This document shows, piece by piece, positions 1 to 8,010 of a DNA stretch of 31,252 nucleotides. The stretch's first letter is position 1; each line of letters opens with the position of its first letter. Below the pieces are notes generated by a model, which had not been told where the DNA came from, made no database searches, and saw only the letters and a list, made by a program, of their open reading frames with translations. This DNA comes from JBDSLU01 sp039916225 (GTDB taxonomy: Bacteria; Acidobacteriota; Vicinamibacteria; Vicinamibacterales; Vicinamibacteraceae), in assembly GCA_039916225.1 (NCBI GenBank), contig JBDSLU010000106.1, positions 1 through 31,252 of the forward strand. Reading direction: 5' to 3'. The position numbers and the translations under genes are program-made.

Positions 1-1253
1 TCGTTCTCCGTCATGACGAACGATCCCACCATGCGGCGCGCCTCGCGAACGTATATCTGGTGCGGCCACCCGCCGTTGTCCCGGAACTCATCCTTCGGCA
101 GGCCCCAGCGGCGCATCTCGGCCTGGACATCGTTCGGGACGCGCGCATCGTTGGCGATGAAATAGAGCCATCCCTGCTGGTAGGCCTGGTGCTCTTTCAG
201 GATCTCGCGCCGGCGCTCGTAGGACGCCTCCGGGTAGTCGTAGTTGAACCCGATGTTGTCGCTGCTGAACGGGCCGTGATTGTTGCTGTCGGTCTTCCGG
301 TTGGGAATGGGATCGAACTTGTCGAACGTCTCGCGCCAGCCGGCGTCGTAGATCCGGGCGAGGAGCTCGTACTGTTTCGGGTCGTAGCCATCCGGCTTCG
401 GAAAGGGCAGCCGATTGTCGGGATGATCGGTCACGCAGTAGCGATAGCAGTAGGCCTGGATCCGCTTGTCGGCCTGCCCGAATTCGCCCGGCGGCGTGGT
501 GCTGATCCGCGGCAGCACGCCGCTCGACGGATCGCCGGGCACGACGTACGGGCTGATCGTCGTCTTCAGCGCGCCGAAGTGGTGGCGGTGGTGTAACACG
601 CCCGTCTGCACGCCGTTCCACTGCTCGTCATACGTGCTCCGCGCTTCGCGTCCCACGTGGTAGTCGACGCCGGCCGCGGCCATGAGATCGCCCTCGTAGG
701 TCGCGTCGATGAACATCCGTCCCGCGTACGTCCGTCCGCTCAACATGCGGATGGAGGTGATGCGGCCGCGATCCTTGCTGACGCCATGCGATCGATCCAG
801 CCATTCATCGCGATGCACGGGAATCCGGTGCTCGCGGACGAACGCGTCGAAGACCTGTTCGGCCACGTGCGGCTCGAAGATCCACATCGTCCGCTGCTCA
901 CCGTCGACGGCGGGCGTGCCCTGTCCCTTGTTGCCGTATTCCTCGCGGCGCTGCCACGTCCAGGCGCCAGTACTCTGGTACTGCTGCCAGATGCGGTGAT
1001 AGAACTCGCGCGACAGGCCGCCGATGACCGCCTTGTCGCCGGTATCGGTGAATCCCAGCCCGCCGCTGGACAGCCCGCCCAGGTGGGTGTCGGGGCCGAC
1101 GATCACCACCGTCTTCCCCATGCGCTGCGCTTGAACGGCGGCGATCACGCCGGCGGACGTGGCGCCGTAGACCACCAGATCGTAGGTCGGCGGCCGCTGT
1201 GCGGCGGAGACCAACGCCATGGCGGCGAGACCGACAACCAGGAGAAGACGCAT
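1..1253 (-). CDS. Secreted FAD-dependent oxidoreductase (FAD_oxidored / xanthan-lyase-associated type), 3' end missing
   Basis: The first 417 residues are visible; the reading frame is still open at position 1, so the C-terminus lies outside the window. Residues 1-18 form a signal peptide (hydrophobic LLLVVGLAAMALV, then SAAQ). A Rossmann FAD-binding fold follows, with the degenerate glycine motif GATSAG at 30-35 and LGGLSSGGLG near 58-67, the pattern of the FAD_oxidored family (PF12831). Homologues are often annotated as FAD-dependent oxidoreductases or xanthan lyase-linked proteins of unknown substrate; I infer a periplasmic oxidoreductase and cannot name the substrate. ATG at 1253 is supported by a GGGAG ribosome site six bases upstream (1260-1264). 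It is the last visible gene of a minus-strand group after the rhodanese and sufE, 55 bp after sufE. Confidence 0.85.
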   Translation of the reverse strand, partial: MRLLLVVGLAAMALVSAAQRPPTYDLVVYGATSAGVIAAVQAQRMGKTVVIVGPDTHLGGLSSGGLGFTDTGDKAVIGGLSREFYHRIWQQYQSTGAWTWQRREEYGNKGQGTPAVDGEQRTMWIFEPHVAEQVFDAFVREHRIPVHRDEWLDRSHGVSKDRGRITSIRMLSGRTYAGRMFIDATYEGDLMAAAGVDYHVGREARSTYDEQWNGVQTGVLHHRHHFGALKTTISPYVVPGDPSSGVLPRISTTPPGEFGQADKRIQAYCYRYCVTDHPDNRLPFPKPDGYDPKQYELLARIYDAGWRETFDKFDPIPNRKTDSNNHGPFSSDNIGFNYDYPEASYERRREILKEHQAYQQGWLYFIANDARVPNDVQAEMRRWGLPKDEFRDNGGWPHQIYVREARRMVGSFVMTEN

Positions 1254-1308
1254 CGACAACTCCCGCGGACAAGGACGGCGCGTGCGGCCCGTGCGCCTTG
1301 GGCTCCGG

Positions 1309-1809
1309 CTACTCCTGTCGGGCGGGCTTCGATTCGATGTCGACGGCGCGCTGCGCCAGTGTCCGCACCGCGCCGACCATCGACATCAGGCCCATGCCCT
1401 TGCCCATCGAGATGTTCTGGCGGAACAGGCGCTCGACGACCTCGGGCGAGACCGTGGCGATTTCCGCGGGCGTCAGGCCCGAGAGCGTCCTGGTGAGCAT
1501 CGTGGCCATCGCCTTCGCCGAGATCCCGGACGGGTTCTCCACCGCGAAGTGGAGGTTCATCTTGCCGTCGGGCTGCAGCATCGCCCAGACGTAGGCCTCG
1601 GACTCGCAGGCGGGCACGAGATGGTCCTTCCCGAAGGGCCGCGTGGCCACCTCGGGAGGAACCGGCGTGAAGGCGTCGGCGAAGGAAATCAGGACCTGCG
1701 CGCGCTCGGACGGATCGTCGAAGGTCGCGAACGTGTCGATCAGGTCCTGCAGGGGCTCCGGGTAGCCGACGGGCGATCGCGAGTCACTCACGATCCCATC
1801 TTGCCTCAC
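1309..1809 (-). CDS. sufE: SufE family cysteine desulfuration protein
   Basis: This 166-residue protein belongs to the SufE family. SufE takes persulfide sulfur from the cysteine desulfurase SufS on its own active-site cysteine and passes it to the SufBCD scaffold for Fe-S cluster assembly in the cytoplasm. The sulfur-accepting cysteine is Cys68 in LVPACESEAYVW, which corresponds to the VxGCxSxVW pattern of the family; length is slightly above the usual 140-150. The upstream boundary is uncertain: GTG at 1809 gives MRQDGIVSDS, while GTG at 1791 gives a family-like length of 160 residues; neither has a strong ribosome site. It starts 6 bp after the rhodanese stop and so is very probably cotranscribed with it. 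SufS and SufBCD are not in this window, but a SufS-related enzyme lies at 5010-6293. Confidence 0.88.
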   Translation of the reverse strand: MRQDGIVSDSRSPVGYPEPLQDLIDTFATFDDPSERAQVLISFADAFTPVPPEVATRPFGKDHLVPACESEAYVWAMLQPDGKMNLHFAVENPSGISAKAMATMLTRTLSGLTPAEIATVSPEVVERLFRQNISMGKGMGLMSMVGAVRTLAQRAVDIESKPARQE

Positions 1810-1815
1810 TTCACG

Positions 1816-2676
<861 letters not shown>

Positions 2677-2682
2677 CCGCGT

Positions 2683-2688
2683 AGTATA
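2683..2688 (-). promoter_or_regulatory. -10-like box of the rhodanese gene, probable leaderless start
   Basis: On the minus strand TATACT ends exactly six bases (ACGCGG) before ATG 2676. This would place the transcription start at or next to the start codon. No convincing -35 hexamer is visible 16-18 bp upstream. The 142-bp gap to the divergent ABC transporter gene must also hold that gene's promoter, which I could not locate. Confidence 0.45.
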
Positions 2689-2818
2689 GGTCGTTGCTTT
2701 CTGGGCGCGCCGCGGCGCAGGCATGCGTTGCCGCACCGGCTCATCGGCGCTCGCCGGGTGCGGGCCGTCGTTCGCCGATCCGACCGAACCGCCCGGTCAC
2801 TTCCGCGTCACATCGACC

Positions 2819-3673
2819 ATGCTGAACCTGACCGGGCTCGTGAAGCGCTACGGAAGCCGCACCGCCGTCGACGGGCTGTCGCTGACGGTCGGCAGGGGCG
2901 AGGTGTTCGGACTGCTCGGGCCGAACGGCGCCGGCAAGAGCACGACGGTGCACATGGCCGTCGGCATCGTCGAGCCGACGTCGGGCACCGTCGACGTCGG
3001 CGGCCTCGGGTCGCCGACCAAGCCGGCCGTGCGGGCGCGAATCGGCGTCGCGCCGCAGACGCTGTCGCTCTACGACCTGCTCTCGGCCGACGAGAACCTG
3101 CGCTTCTTCGGCCAGATCTACGGCATGCCGGCGGCGACGCTGGCGTCCCGCGTCGACTGGGCGCTCGGCTTCGTCGGCCTGCTCGATCGCCGCCGCGATC
3201 GCGTCGAGACCTATTCCGGCGGCATGAAGCGTCGTCTCAACCTCGCCGCCGCGATCCTGCACGATCCCGATCTGGTGCTGCTCGACGAACCGACCGTCGG
3301 TGTCGACCCGCAGTCGCGCAACGCGATCTTCGACAGCCTGCTGGCGCTGAAGCGCGACGGCAAGACCATCGTCTACACCACGCACTACATGGAAGAGGCC
3401 GAGCGGCTGTGTGATCGCGTGGCGATCATCGACCACGGCAAGCTGCTGGCGCTCGACACGGTGCGGGGCCTGACCCAGACGCACGGCGGCCCGCCGACGC
3501 TGATCCTGCGCACCGCGGCCGGCGAGGAGCGCATCGAGACGCGCGAGCCGCTGGCCGAGCTCAATCGCCAGGCCGCCGCCCGGGGCGCGGCGATGCCGGC
3601 CGAATTCGAAGTGGCGATGCCGACGCTGGAGCAGGTCTTCCTGCACCTGACGGGTCGCTCGATCCGCGACTGA
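2819..3673 (+). CDS. ABC-2 type exporter, ATP-binding protein
   Basis: A 284-residue ATPase subunit of an ABC exporter of the DrrA/NatA/CcmA type. All nucleotide-binding motifs are intact: Walker A GPNGAGKST (34-42), Q-loop Gln80, signature YSGGMKRRL (132-140), Walker B LVLLDEP with Asp156/Glu157, D-loop GVD, and switch His189 in TTHYMEEAE. The C-terminal ~70 residues are the usual accessory region. It hydrolyses ATP on the cytoplasmic face to drive the permease encoded 30 bp downstream. ATG 2819 (MLNLTGLVKRYG) was chosen because the family fold begins there; the open frame upstream to 2723 has no family similarity. The exported substrate cannot be told from sequence. Confidence 0.93.
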   Translation: MLNLTGLVKRYGSRTAVDGLSLTVGRGEVFGLLGPNGAGKSTTVHMAVGIVEPTSGTVDVGGLGSPTKPAVRARIGVAPQTLSLYDLLSADENLRFFGQIYGMPAATLASRVDWALGFVGLLDRRRDRVETYSGGMKRRLNLAAAILHDPDLVLLDEPTVGVDPQSRNAIFDSLLALKRDGKTIVYTTHYMEEAERLCDRVAIIDHGKLLALDTVRGLTQTHGGPPTLILRTAAGEERIETREPLAELNRQAAARGAAMPAEFEVAMPTLEQVFLHLTGRSIRD

Positions 3674-3703
3674 CATTCACCGCCAACGACGAGGACACCG
3701 ACC

Positions 3704-4996
3704 ATGGCTGCCGTGCTGGCAATCGCGCTCAAGGATCTGAAGCTGCTCTTCCGGGTGAAGGCGGCCCTCTTCTTCACGATGGTGTGGCCGCTGCTCGTGG
3801 CGGTCATCTTCGGTTCGCTCTTCGGCGGCGGCGGCGGCGGATCGACGCGGCTGGCCATCGCCATCACCGACGACGATCAGACAGCGGCGTCGAAGGCGTT
3901 CGTCGACGGCCTCGCCACACGCCAGGGATTCGACGTGCTGCGCACGACCGACGCCGAGGCGCGCGACCTCGTCCGGCGCGGCCGCCGTGTCGGCGCGGTG
4001 CGCGTGCCCAAGGGTTTCGGTGCCGCCAGCCAGCACCTGTTCTACGGGCAGTCGCCGAAGGTGGAACTGCGCGTGGATCCGGCGCGCCAGGCGGAATCGG
4101 CGATGCTGCAGGGCTTCCTGCTCGAGCAGGGCGCCAAGCGGATACAGGCGTTGTTCGGCGATCCGGGCGGCGGGATGGTCACGGGCATGCTGGCCGACGT
4201 CCGGAAGGCCCCGGCCGGCAGCATCGCCGGCCAGGATTCCCTCCAGAGCATGCTCGGCTCGCTCGACTCGTTCCTGGCCGAGCAGAAGCGGTCGCAGGCG
4301 GCCGCCGGCGGCGGGACGACCACGGCTCCGGCCCCGTCGAAGGGCTGGCAGCCGCTCGAGATCGCCGTGGAGAGCATCGAGCGGCAGCGCGAAGGCCCGG
4401 CCAATGGCTACCAGATCACGTTTCCGCAGGGCATGCAGTGGGGCATCCTCGGCTGCATGATGTCGTTCGCGGTCAGCCTCGCCGTCGAGCGCTCGAGGGG
4501 CACGCTGACCCGGCTCCTGATGTCGCCGGCGCCGTCGTGGACCCTGCTGGCCGGCAAGGGCCTGGCCTGCTACCTGGCGATCATGATCGTGCAGACGGCG
4601 CTGATGACGATCGGCGCCGCGTTCTTCGGGGTCCGGCCGTCGTCGGTGCCGCTGCTGGTCGTGGCCCTGGCCATCGTGCCGGTCGCCTTCGTCGGCATCA
4701 TGATGTTCGTGGCCTCGCTCGGCACCACCGAGCAGGGCTCAGCCGGCGCCGGCTGGGCGATCATGATGCCGATGTCGATGCTCGGCGGGGGCATGGTGCC
4801 GCTCGCCGTCATGCCGGGCTGGATGCAGTCGCTGAGCGTGGTCAGCCCGGTGCGCTGGATGATCCTGGCCTACGAGGGCGCGATCTGGCGGAACTTCTCG
4901 GTCGCCGAAATGGCGACGCCTTGTGCGATCCTCGTGGCCATCGGGCTCGTCGCCTTCGCGCTCGGCGCCCGCCGCTTCCAGGCCACGCTCGCCTGA
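3704..4996 (+). CDS. ABC-2 type exporter, permease
   Basis: A 430-residue integral membrane protein with the ABC-2 layout: one N-terminal membrane helix (about residues 20-40, ending in an unusual GGGGGG run), a ~200-residue extracytoplasmic segment, then about five or six helices between residues 245 and 425 (for example in LACYLAIMIVQTALMTIGAA and LLVVALAIVPVAFVGIMM). The short cytoplasmic motif ERSRGTLTRLLMSP after the second helix is typical of ABC-2 permeases and contacts the ATPase. Its start has a GAGGA ribosome site at 3691-3695, eight bases before ATG. It works with the ATPase at 2819-3673. The desulfurase-like gene follows 13 bp later, so the three genes are probably one transcript. 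Confidence 0.9.
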   Translation: MAAVLAIALKDLKLLFRVKAALFFTMVWPLLVAVIFGSLFGGGGGGSTRLAIAITDDDQTAASKAFVDGLATRQGFDVLRTTDAEARDLVRRGRRVGAVRVPKGFGAASQHLFYGQSPKVELRVDPARQAESAMLQGFLLEQGAKRIQALFGDPGGGMVTGMLADVRKAPAGSIAGQDSLQSMLGSLDSFLAEQKRSQAAAGGGTTTAPAPSKGWQPLEIAVESIERQREGPANGYQITFPQGMQWGILGCMMSFAVSLAVERSRGTLTRLLMSPAPSWTLLAGKGLACYLAIMIVQTALMTIGAAFFGVRPSSVPLLVVALAIVPVAFVGIMMFVASLGTTEQGSAGAGWAIMMPMSMLGGGMVPLAVMPGWMQSLSVVSPVRWMILAYEGAIWRNFSVAEMATPCAILVAIGLVAFALGARRFQATLA

Positions 4997-5009
4997 CACC
5001 ACGACCACG

Positions 5010-6293
5010 ATGTCCCATACGACCCAGACCGACGCGCCGCCGTTCCACCTCGATCGCCTCCGCGCCGCCTTCCCGGCGCTGACCCGTGTGCACCAGGGGC
5101 ACCCCGTGGCCTACTTCGACGGCCCCGGCGGCACCCAGGTGCCGCAGGCGGTGGTCGACGCCTTCGCCGGCTATCTGCTCCACACCAACGCCAACACGCA
5201 TTGGCGCTATCCGACCAGCGAGGAGACCGACGCGGCGCTCGCGTCGGCCCGTACTACCGTCGCCGATCTGCTGCACTGCGGCGCCGACGAGGTGTCGTTC
5301 GGCGCCAACATGTCGACGATCGCGTTCCACCTCGGACGAGCGCTGGCGCGGCAATGGGGCCCCGGCGACGAGATCGTCATCACCGAGCTCGATCACCACG
5401 CCAACCAGGACACCTGGCGCGCCGCCGCCGCGGATCGCGGGCTCACCGTGCGCGCCGTGAAGTTCGACCAGGCGCGGCTCGAACTGGACTGGGACGACTT
5501 CGCCCGCCAGGTCACGCCGCAGACCAAGCTCGTGGCGATCGGCGCGGCGTCGAACGCCGTCGGCACGATCAACGACGTCGCCCGCGCGGTGGCCCTGGCC
5601 AAGACGGTCGGGGCGCTGACGTTCGTCGACGCGGTGCACTTCGTTCCGCACGCGACGACCGACGTCGAAGCCCTCGGCTGCGATTTCCTCGCCTGCTCGT
5701 CCTACAAGTTCTACGGGCCGCACCTCGGCATCCTCTACGGCCGGCGGGCGGTGGTCGACGCGCTCGACGTGCCGAAGCTGCAGCCGGCGCCGGACTACTC
5801 GCCGGAGCGCCTCGAGACCGGCACCCAGAATCACGAAGGGATCGTCGCGGCAGCGGCCGCCGTCGACTTTCTGGCGACGATCGGGGCGGGCGAGGCGGCC
5901 GGGAACGGCGGAGCCGTGGCGGCACGGACCGATCGACGCGCCGCGCTCGAACGGACGTTCGCCGCCCTGCACGCACGAGGCGAAGCGCTGCTGGCGCGGT
6001 TGTGGCACGGCTTGGGCGGCCTCGACGGCGTCCGGCTCTACGGCCGGCCGCCGGGGCAGCCGCGGACGCCGACGGTGGCGTTCACGGTGGCCGGCCGCGA
6101 TGCCGGCGACGTGGCCGCGCACCTGGCGGCGCGCGGCGTCTTCGTGTCGCACGGCGATTTCTACGCGTCGACGGTGGTGGCCCGGCTGCAGCCCGGCCCG
6201 GGCGGGCTGGTCCGCGCCGGCTGCGCCTGCTACACGTCCGAGAGTGAAGTGGATCGCCTGATCGACGGGGTCCGCAGCTTGGGACCGGCCTGA
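5010..6293 (+). CDS. Cysteine desulfurase-like class V aminotransferase, VC1184 family
   Basis: A 427-residue PLP-dependent enzyme of fold type I. The segment YFDGPGGTQVP (35-45) and the PLP lysine context CSSYKFYGPHLG (Lys233) mark it as the VC1184 subgroup (TIGR01976) rather than housekeeping IscS/SufS. The PLP-ring contacts are recognisable as Asp207 and His210 in FVDAVHFVPH. The SufS-type mobile cysteine loop is not obvious; a C-terminal GCACYTS is present, but I cannot say whether its cysteines are catalytic. Function of this subgroup is not well established; sulfur removal from cysteine or a related lyase reaction is inferred from fold and from the nearby sufE and rhodanese. ATG 5010 follows the permease stop by 13 bp with no clear ribosome site, suggesting coupling. 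Confidence 0.88.
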   Translation: MSHTTQTDAPPFHLDRLRAAFPALTRVHQGHPVAYFDGPGGTQVPQAVVDAFAGYLLHTNANTHWRYPTSEETDAALASARTTVADLLHCGADEVSFGANMSTIAFHLGRALARQWGPGDEIVITELDHHANQDTWRAAAADRGLTVRAVKFDQARLELDWDDFARQVTPQTKLVAIGAASNAVGTINDVARAVALAKTVGALTFVDAVHFVPHATTDVEALGCDFLACSSYKFYGPHLGILYGRRAVVDALDVPKLQPAPDYSPERLETGTQNHEGIVAAAAAVDFLATIGAGEAAGNGGAVAARTDRRAALERTFAALHARGEALLARLWHGLGGLDGVRLYGRPPGQPRTPTVAFTVAGRDAGDVAAHLAARGVFVSHGDFYASTVVARLQPGPGGLVRAGCACYTSESEVDRLIDGVRSLGPA

Positions 6294-6301
6294 CGGGCCA
6301 G

Positions 6302-6442
6302 TCAGCGGAACAGCAAGAAGCCGCCCAGCACCCCGCCGACCAGGCCGCCGACCGGGAAGCCGATCAGGAAGCCTGTCAGGCCGGGGTCATCGCAGCCGCC
6401 GCAGCCCCGCGCTGCCGCGCCGGCGATCAGTCTTCGTGTCAT
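6302..6442 (-). CDS. Small glycine-zipper membrane protein (46 aa)
   Basis: A short gene. It begins MTRRLIAGAAARG, carries a CGGC motif (Cys14, Cys17), then one membrane helix (about residues 21-45) built on glycine every three to four residues: GFLIGFPVGGLVGGVLGG. It ends LLFR-stop. A perfect ribosome site GGAGGA (6449-6454) lies six bases before ATG 6442, which is strong support for translation. Glycine-zipper helices often oligomerise in membranes; a role here, whether structural, toxin-like or regulatory, is not known. It converges with the desulfurase-like gene, whose stop lies 8 bp away. Confidence 0.6.
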   Translation of the reverse strand: MTRRLIAGAAARGCGGCDDPGLTGFLIGFPVGGLVGGVLGGFLLFR

Positions 6443-6504
6443 CACACGTCCTCCAGCGGGTCATGCGCAGGACCCTCGCTCGGAGGCTTACGCCATCCGC
6501 CGGC

Positions 6505-6615
6505 TTACCCGCGACGTAAGCACTTACGTGCGACGAAAGCGCCGGCCCGCGCGATCACGCGGTTTTCGCGGGAAATGCGTCCGTTGGCGCTGGTATCGAA
6601 GTTGCCTTTAGTCAT
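6505..6615 (-). CDS. Doubtful short basic ORF (36 aa)
   Basis: ATG 6615 to TAA 6505 encodes a basic peptide beginning MTKGNFDTSANGRISREN and ending CLRRG. Its codons are less GC-extreme than the neighbours, which is why I list it. There is only a weak GGGTGA ahead of the start and no recognisable domain. The same frame continues upstream through the 96-bp repeats without a stop, so the open frame may be accidental. Confidence 0.2.
   Translation of the reverse strand: MTKGNFDTSANGRISRENRVIARAGAFVARKCLRRG
6514..6529. repeat. Short inverted repeat ACGTAAG-CA-CTTACGT
   Basis: Seven-base arms with a two-base centre, of operator-like size, located between the small glycine-zipper gene and the repeat region. 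It overlaps the end of the doubtful ORF. It could be a binding site for a dimeric regulator; nothing else supports that. Confidence 0.35.
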
Positions 6616-6676
6616 GTCGTTCACCCGCTGCGGATGGACGGGCGCAGAGCACCAACCGGGGTGCGGCAGACACACT

Positions 6677-6772
6677 GAATGGGCGTTCGGTGGCAGGAGC
6701 GTTCCGGGAAGTCTTCTGCGTCCTTCCATCCGCAGCGAGTGGCCCTCGTCGCCTGACGCGTGTGTGACCCGC
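6677..6772. repeat. 96-bp direct repeat, copy 1
   Basis: The block starting GAATGGGCGTTCGGTGGCAG and ending GTGTGTGACCCGC recurs at 6884-6979 with a single difference (C in GACGCGTG here, A in GACGAGTG there). Thirteen bases of it, TCCATCCGCAGCG (6725-6737), also occur inverted at 6626-6638, so it can pair with upstream DNA. I do not recognise it as a known insertion sequence end. Confidence 0.9.
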
Positions 6773-6883
6773 ACCCGCCGCCCGCGGGCCGGCGCCGCGA
6801 CGCGATAGCGTCGCGCATAGCGGCCGGCACGCCCGGAGGGCGGCCTGTGGCCGCGCGTGAGAGCGCGGCCGCCAACCCAGCAC
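6773..6883. other. Hairpin-rich spacer between the direct repeats
   Basis: This 111-bp spacer contains two perfect eight-base hairpins: CGCGACGC-GATA-GCGTCGCG (6796-6815) and GGCCGCGC-GTGAGA-GCGCGGCC (6849-6870). Other GC palindromes such as GCCCGCGGGC lie near its start. No gene is supported here. The pattern of direct repeats around stem-loops resembles a non-autonomous mobile element or structured intergenic repeat, but there are no target-site duplications that I can define. Confidence 0.6.
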
Positions 6884-6979
6884 GAATGGGCGTTCGGTGG
6901 CAGGAGCGTTCCGGGAAGTCTTCTGCGTCCTTCCATCCGCAGCGAGTGGCCCTCGTCGCCTGACGAGTGTGTGACCCGC
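6884..6979. repeat. 96-bp direct repeat, copy 2
   Basis: Second copy, 95 of 96 bases identical to 6677-6772, offset by 207 bp. Its right end directly abuts the extended -10 element of the membrane-protein gene at 6998, and a -35-like CTGACG lies inside it at 6960-6965. The single difference between the copies falls just beside that hexamer. Confidence 0.9.
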
Positions 6980-6989
6980 CTGCTAACAT
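6960..6989 (+). promoter_or_regulatory. Candidate promoter of the 6998 membrane protein
   Basis: CTGACG (6960-6965), an 18-bp spacer, then TAACAT (6984-6989) preceded by TGC, an extended -10. The -10 ends eight bases before ATG 6998, so the mRNA would be leaderless or nearly so. The -35 lies within repeat copy 2 and the -10 just outside it. Confidence 0.5.
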
Positions 6990-6997
6990 CGCGGGCG

Positions 6998-7915
6998 ATG
7001 GCTGCGCAACGCTCGCTGCGTGAGATCGCGCTCGAGCGCACGTTCTCCCTCTACTTCACCCACCTCGCCCTCTGGCTGGCGTTGCTCCTCCCGGTCATCG
7101 CGACGGGGGCGGTCATCTTCCTGGCCGTCCGCTCGGCGATCACCGGGACGCTCGGCCCCGGCGCCGAGGTCGAGACGGTGCGTGCGTCGATGGCCGCGCC
7201 GTGGACCGCCGCGCTGGCGTGGGCGCTGGCCGGGATTGGCGGCGGCCAGATCTGCGCGCTGCTCGTGCTGGATCGCCGGGCTCATCCCGGCGTGAACATG
7301 GTGCTGCTGGCGGTGCTGCGTCGGGCCCCGCGGCTGCTCGCGACAGCCAGCCTGATCGTCATCGTGGTCGGTGTCGCCGGACTCCTCGGGCTGGCGATGG
7401 CCGCCGGCCTGATCTACCTGCCGCAGCTGGTCCTGCCCGCGCTCGGCGTGTCGTCCGGGACGGCGCGAACGCTGTCGCTGCTGATCACGCTGCCGATGCT
7501 CGTCGCCGGGCTGGCGCCAGCGCTCTGGGCCTTGGCTCGCTACGCCCTGGCGCTGCCGCTGTCCGCGATCGCCGAGACGTCACCGTTCGCCATCCTCGCG
7601 CTGTCCCGGCGGCTGAGCCGTGGGCACGGCGTGTCGATCGTCGGGCTGCTGGTGGTGACGCTGCTCGCCAACTCGGTGCTCGTGCTGTTCAGCCGGGCCG
7701 CCGGCTCGCTGGTCACGCTGCTGTTCTGGCGCGAGCAGTTCCGGCCGATCTTCGGGGCCGGTCCGCTCGACGCGGCGTCGACCGGCGCCGGGGCGTGGAT
7801 CCAGCTCGGGGCGACGATCTTCGCCAACGTCGTGACGGTGCCGCTGGTCCTGCTGCCGCTGGCCGTGCTGGCGGTGGAGCTGACCCGCGACGAGCGGCAT
7901 GCCGACGTCCACTGA
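6998..7915 (+). CDS. Polytopic membrane protein of unknown function
   Basis: A 305-residue protein with about six membrane helices, for example LALWLALLLPVIATGAVIF (near residues 20-45), LIVIVVGVAGLLGLAMAAGLI, LSLLITLPMLVAGLAPALW, SIVGLLVVTLLANSVLVLF and a final VVTVPLVLLPLAVLAVEL. The N-terminus (MAAQRSLREIALERTFSLY) is cytoplasmic-looking and basic. I recognise no catalytic motif. ATG 6998 was chosen because a promoter-like TGCTAACAT lies just before it; the open frame runs further upstream only through the repeat DNA. It is convergent with the operon ending at 8011 and separated from it by that operon's terminator. Confidence 0.8.
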   Translation: MAAQRSLREIALERTFSLYFTHLALWLALLLPVIATGAVIFLAVRSAITGTLGPGAEVETVRASMAAPWTAALAWALAGIGGGQICALLVLDRRAHPGVNMVLLAVLRRAPRLLATASLIVIVVGVAGLLGLAMAAGLIYLPQLVLPALGVSSGTARTLSLLITLPMLVAGLAPALWALARYALALPLSAIAETSPFAILALSRRLSRGHGVSIVGLLVVTLLANSVLVLFSRAAGSLVTLLFWREQFRPIFGAGPLDAASTGAGAWIQLGATIFANVVTVPLVLLPLAVLAVELTRDERHADVH

Positions 7916-7923
7916 CGCCGTAC

Positions 7924-7960
7924 AAAAAAAGAGCCGGATGGTCGGAGGCGACCATCCGGC
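7924..7960 (-). terminator. Strong intrinsic terminator of the pseudokinase operon
   Basis: A perfect 12-bp stem (GCCGGATGGTCG / CGACCATCCGGC, 7933-7944 and 7949-7960) with a four-base loop. On the minus strand it is followed by TC and then seven T (the A-tract at 7924-7930). It sits 50 bp after the stop of the 8011-8946 gene, so it ends that operon. Read in the plus direction it has no T-tract, although the hairpin also follows the 7915 stop. Confidence 0.92.
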
Positions 7961-8010
7961 GTAACGGGGAGTGCTGACGCGAGCCCGGTGACGACTGTGC
8001 GAACGCGGAC

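Noticed and set aside
6796..6815. Intrinsic terminator from the CGCGACGC hairpin
   Set aside because: No T-tract on either side and no gene ending close by.
6677..6979. CRISPR array
   Set aside because: Only two copies, each 96 bp, with a palindromic spacer; no cas genes in the window.
6505..7041. 178-residue minus-strand frame made of the two 96-bp repeats
   Set aside because: The repeated peptide simply reflects the DNA repeat; it crosses the start of the 6998 gene and has no ribosome site.
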